Origin: an uncultured Desulfobacterium sp.
Lineage (GTDB): Bacteria; Desulfobacterota; Desulfobacteria; Desulfobacterales; Desulfobacteraceae
Assembly: GCA_937124525.1 (NCBI GenBank)
Contig: CAKZLA010000426.1
Span: forward strand, 1 to 16,010
Reading direction: 5' to 3'
Length of the DNA: 16,010 nt
Part shown: piece after piece, positions 13,393 through 16,010 of the stretch
How the letters are laid out: every line of letters begins with the position of its first letter
How positions within the stretch are numbered: position 1 is the stretch's first letter
Position numbers and translations under genes: made by a program
Notes under the pieces: model-generated
Told to the model about the DNA's origin: nothing
The model's database searches: none
Seen by the model: the letters and a program-made list of their open reading frames with translations, nothing else

Positions 13393-15453
13393 GTGTTACT
13401 GGACGTTCGTTCTTTAAGCTGCACCATCGGACAAAAATCAATTTTCACGCCACTTTCCTTTCAGGTGAATCATGGGGAACTGGTGTGCATTGAGGGTGGT
13501 TCGGGCAGGGGAAAATCATCTCTTCTTTTTGGCATCCGGGGAATCAGCCATGAAGAAAAACACTACACCGGTGAGGTTCTTTGTGAAGGAGCCCCCCTAA
13601 ATGCCGTGGCCCGGCAACGCATGGGGTTTATTCTTCAAAATCCCCATTCTCAAATGATCTCCACCCTGGTGCGCGAAGAGTTGATGTTTGGCTTGGAGGA
13701 CAGTGAACATCCTGACATCCAGAACCGTTTTCATAAGGAAGTGGCCCTGCTGGGTCTGGAACCTTTGCTGGATCAGCCTGTCAGAACCCTTTCTTCCGGT
13801 CAGAAACATCTGGTTGCCATTGGTGCGGCCGGGATGCTGCATTCTGAATTGCTGTTAATGGACGAACCCTTTCTCTACCTGGATCCCGCTAATATTTGTA
13901 AAGTCCTTAATTATATCAGGTATCTCAGGGGGCAGGGGATGGGCGTGGTAGTCACTTCACATCCTGGTATTATTCCTTCCCATGAGGTAGATAAAGTAAT
14001 TTTACTGAAGTCTTCCACCCAAAGAGAGTTCTTCTTTCCTGAAATAACGCTTCTTGATCCATCTCCAGTGTCTCCGGGTAAAAGACGCTTGGTCCTTGAC
14101 CGGGTGGGATATGGGTATGATGGGAAAGCGCTGTTGGCAGCCGATATTTCCCTTAACCTCACCAGTGGAAAAGAATTTTGGATTGAAGGGTGTAACGGCT
14201 CCGGCAAAACAACTTTGCTTAAGATTTTGTCCGGTGCCCGGGATCCTGAACTGGGCCAGGTGATTCAAACGGATGCCCAAGGTCCATGCCGGGTCATGAC
14301 CCTGACTCAGAATCCAGACAGACATTTTTTTGAACCCACCGTTCAAAAAGAGATGGCTGGAGCAATAATGGGTAAACGGCAGGATCTTGAAAAATTAAAG
14401 GCAGCCACCCCTGAAATTAAAACCCTTCTGACCTGCGTGGGGCTGGCCGAAAAATCACAAATTTCTCCATTCAAACTTTCCTTTGGAGAAAAAATTCATC
14501 TGGCCGCAGCCCAGGCGGTTTTGTTACGTCCAGACTTTATCTTTGTGGATGATATTCTGGGATTTCTGGATGGCCAGGAGCGGGAACATTTGCTTTGTTT
14601 TCTGCGCATGGCCATGGTCCAGACCGGCTGTGGCCTGGTGTTCACCAGCAGTCGTGGCAGATATGTCAATGACCCAAACGTCATGGTGATCCGCCTGGAA
14701 GATTATATCCCCGGATCAGGTGAAACGCTTCCATCCAAGGCTTTTATCCAGGGATCTGATTCCCGGGAAAAAAATGGAAAAAAAAAGAGGCGGGGAAAGG
14801 GTATTTTTAAACGCATGTTCCGGTCATTCAAGGCCCCGGCCTATGATTATGTAGCCGGTGACTCTGTCTTGCACAAGGCCTCCCCCCTGATGAAAATGGC
14901 CATAAATATGGTCATCTGGTTTCTCATATACGCCCTTGGACCCGGGGGATATCCATCACTGGCTGCGCTCTTATTCTTGTATTATCTGCTGTCCGGCATG
15001 GGGGGAGGGCGTTTTTTTGCCGACAGTCGATTCTTTATGATTCAAACGTTTGTTTTCGCCGTATTCATGCCCATATTCCGATGGAATTTTGCGGCCGCAG
15101 GGGAGGGCGTTCTGGCCGGAATCCGGGTGTGGCTGTTTTTTATCCCTGTCATGGTCATGATGCGAACCACCACCGTGGGGGAATGGATGTCACTTTTTTC
15201 CAGATTTTTATCCCGGAATAAAAAACTGGCCATGGGCATTGCCTTTGGATTGCTGCCCTGCATCACCGCCGATGCCAGGGAAATCATTTATATCCAGGGG
15301 CAAAAGGGGCTGGTGCCTGATAAAAAAGATTTGCTCCATCCCAAGCAATTGTTTGTGGGGCTCAAGGCCGTGTTTATTCCCCTCTTGATTCTCATGGAAG
15401 ATATCTCAACACTGGCGGGATTGTCGGTGAAACTCAAAGGAATGGAAGACTGA
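13393..15453 (+). CDS. ECF-type transporter: fused EcfA-EcfA ATPases and EcfT membrane domain
   Basis: A 686-residue fusion of the energy-coupling module of an ECF vitamin/metal importer. ATPase 1 (1-215): Walker A GGSGRGKS (35-42), Q82, signature LSSGQ (133-137), Walker B LLLMDE (153-158), H190. ATPase 2 (232-440): Walker A GCNGSGKT (266-273), Q306, signature LSFGE (362-366), Walker B FIFVDD (382-387) and Ser420 where the switch histidine is expected. A basic linker (455-480) leads to the EcfT domain (490-686) with [10 protein letters not shown] and four or five membrane helices. The start is GTG, with AAGGA six bases upstream. The stop overlaps the next ATG (TGATG). The substrate is set by the S component, so it is unknown. 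The second ATPase lacks the catalytic Glu and His, suggesting one degenerate ATP site. Confidence 0.88.
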   Translation: MLLDVRSLSCTIGQKSIFTPLSFQVNHGELVCIEGGSGRGKSSLLFGIRGISHEEKHYTGEVLCEGAPLNAVARQRMGFILQNPHSQMISTLVREELMFGLEDSEHPDIQNRFHKEVALLGLEPLLDQPVRTLSSGQKHLVAIGAAGMLHSELLLMDEPFLYLDPANICKVLNYIRYLRGQGMGVVVTSHPGIIPSHEVDKVILLKSSTQREFFFPEITLLDPSPVSPGKRRLVLDRVGYGYDGKALLAADISLNLTSGKEFWIEGCNGSGKTTLLKILSGARDPELGQVIQTDAQGPCRVMTLTQNPDRHFFEPTVQKEMAGAIMGKRQDLEKLKAATPEIKTLLTCVGLAEKSQISPFKLSFGEKIHLAAAQAVLLRPDFIFVDDILGFLDGQEREHLLCFLRMAMVQTGCGLVFTSSRGRYVNDPNVMVIRLEDYIPGSGETLPSKAFIQGSDSREKNGKKKRRGKGIFKRMFRSFKAPAYDYVAGDSVLHKASPLMKMAINMVIWFLIYALGPGGYPSLAALLFLYYLLSGMGGGRFFADSRFFMIQTFVFAVFMPIFRWNFAAAGEGVLAGIRVWLFFIPVMVMMRTTTVGEWMSLFSRFLSRNKKLAMGIAFGLLPCITADAREIIYIQGQKGLVPDKKDLLHPKQLFVGLKAVFIPLLILMEDISTLAGLSVKLKGMED

Positions 15454-16010
15454 TGCAAGAAAAAGGAACGCCTATTCGGACAAGGACTCCCAAGGTGCAT
15501 CCGATGACAAATAAAAATAAGCTTGGAAATTTTCCCCAAGACGAAAATCCCCCCCCTTATCTCAATGAAAACCTGGTACTCCATGGGGGTGAAAATCAAC
15601 CGCTTCATCTAAGTGAAAATCGCACAGAAAAGCAAAAATCGCGGTTGATGATTTCAGAGACCATTTTATTGACGGTGTTTGCCTTGGTGTCAGTGGCGGC
15701 GAAACAGATGCTTCGCCTGGATCTCAATCTTCCCGGACACTCCTATGTGGTGTATATCTTTTTTCTGGTGTTTGGACCGTGTTATGTGAACAAAAAAGGG
15801 GCCGCCGTTTACATGGGCATTGTGGCAGGCATTTTTGCGGCGGCTCAGTCCACCGTGTCGACCAGTATGAACTCAACGGCCACGACGCTTGTGACCGATT
15901 TTATGGAACCGTTTAACTGTTGTAGCAGTGATGCCGGATATTTGCGCGCTGGGAAAGTGATGACATTTGCTTTGGGCATTCTCGGTACGCTGATCGGGTT
16001 ACTCTTTGTG
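15453..16010 (+). CDS. ECF S-component-like protein joined to symporter-like sequence (cut by window edge)
   Basis: Open for 186 codons to the window end, starting at an ATG that overlaps the previous stop (TGATG). An in-frame ATG at 15504 has a better ribosome site (AAGG eight bases before), so the true start is open. Residues 1-65 are hydrophilic. Residues 66-130 look like an ECF substrate-binding S component, with helices around [16 protein letters not shown] and [15 protein letters not shown] and the motif LNLPGHS; this fits its place after EcfA-A-T. From about 130, [21 protein letters not shown] followed by [20 protein letters not shown] is typical of sodium/solute symporters (SSS, SLC5 family), an unrelated fold. 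The switch falls near 15816-15845, with the frame unbroken. A contig-end misjoin is as likely as a real fusion. Confidence 0.6.
   Translation, partial: MQEKGTPIRTRTPKVHPMTNKNKLGNFPQDENPPPYLNENLVLHGGENQPLHLSENRTEKQKSRLMISETILLTVFALVSVAAKQMLRLDLNLPGHSYVVYIFFLVFGPCYVNKKGAAVYMGIVAGIFAAAQSTVSTSMNSTATTLVTDFMEPFNCCSSDAGYLRAGKVMTFALGILGTLIGLLFV

Overview
The window looks like a chromosomal piece from a mesophilic Deltaproteobacterium (Desulfobacterota), most likely a sulfate reducer of the Desulfobacteraceae type. That placement is inferred from overall protein character, codon use, a LysR regulator resembling the selenium-metabolism subgroup, a CxxC-cluster protein, and many noncoding repeats and palindromes. 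No single marker gene proves it. Both ends cut through genes, and both end genes look odd enough that a contig-edge artefact should be considered.

Layout. 1-324 (-): start of an exported, LysM-like protein. 422-523: an isolated ~100-bp inverted-repeat element. 537-3300 (-): serS then thrC, overlapping by 14 bp. 3472-4059 (+): 5-formyltetrahydrofolate cyclo-ligase, divergent from serS and with its own promoter. 4067-5068 (-): two-helix potassium channel with an RCK/TrkA regulatory domain, probably translated from a nearly leaderless mRNA. 5258-6928 (+): tight cluster of pcm, a DedA/YqaA-like membrane protein and a CxxCxxxCC cysteine-cluster protein. 11087-7071 (-): a tryptophan operon read leftwards: leader peptide trpL, attenuator, trpE, trpG, then coaD and a LysR regulator. 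11556-13079 (+): B12-type radical SAM protein. 13393-16010 (+): an ECF-type transporter with two ATPase domains and the EcfT membrane domain in one polypeptide, followed by a membrane protein that starts like an ECF S component and ends like a sodium/solute symporter.

The clearest new item is the trp leader at 10943-11087. A 28-residue leader peptide with four Trp codons in five positions precedes mutually exclusive antiterminator and terminator hairpins, and the terminator ends in a U-tract. This is classical ribosome-mediated attenuation in front of trpEG. TrpE also keeps the LLES feedback-site motif, so the pathway appears to be controlled both in transcription and at the enzyme.

The noncoding DNA is rich. 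A ~105-bp dispersed repeat occurs three times (6961-7067 inverted, 10842-10950, 13231-13312), and one copy abuts the trp terminator U-tract. A ~111-bp imperfect palindrome lies between trpG and coaD and includes the trpG stop codon. An ~80-nt hairpin follows the radical SAM gene, and further inverted repeats lie upstream of the radical SAM and ECF genes. No tRNA, rRNA, CRISPR array or intact insertion sequence was seen.
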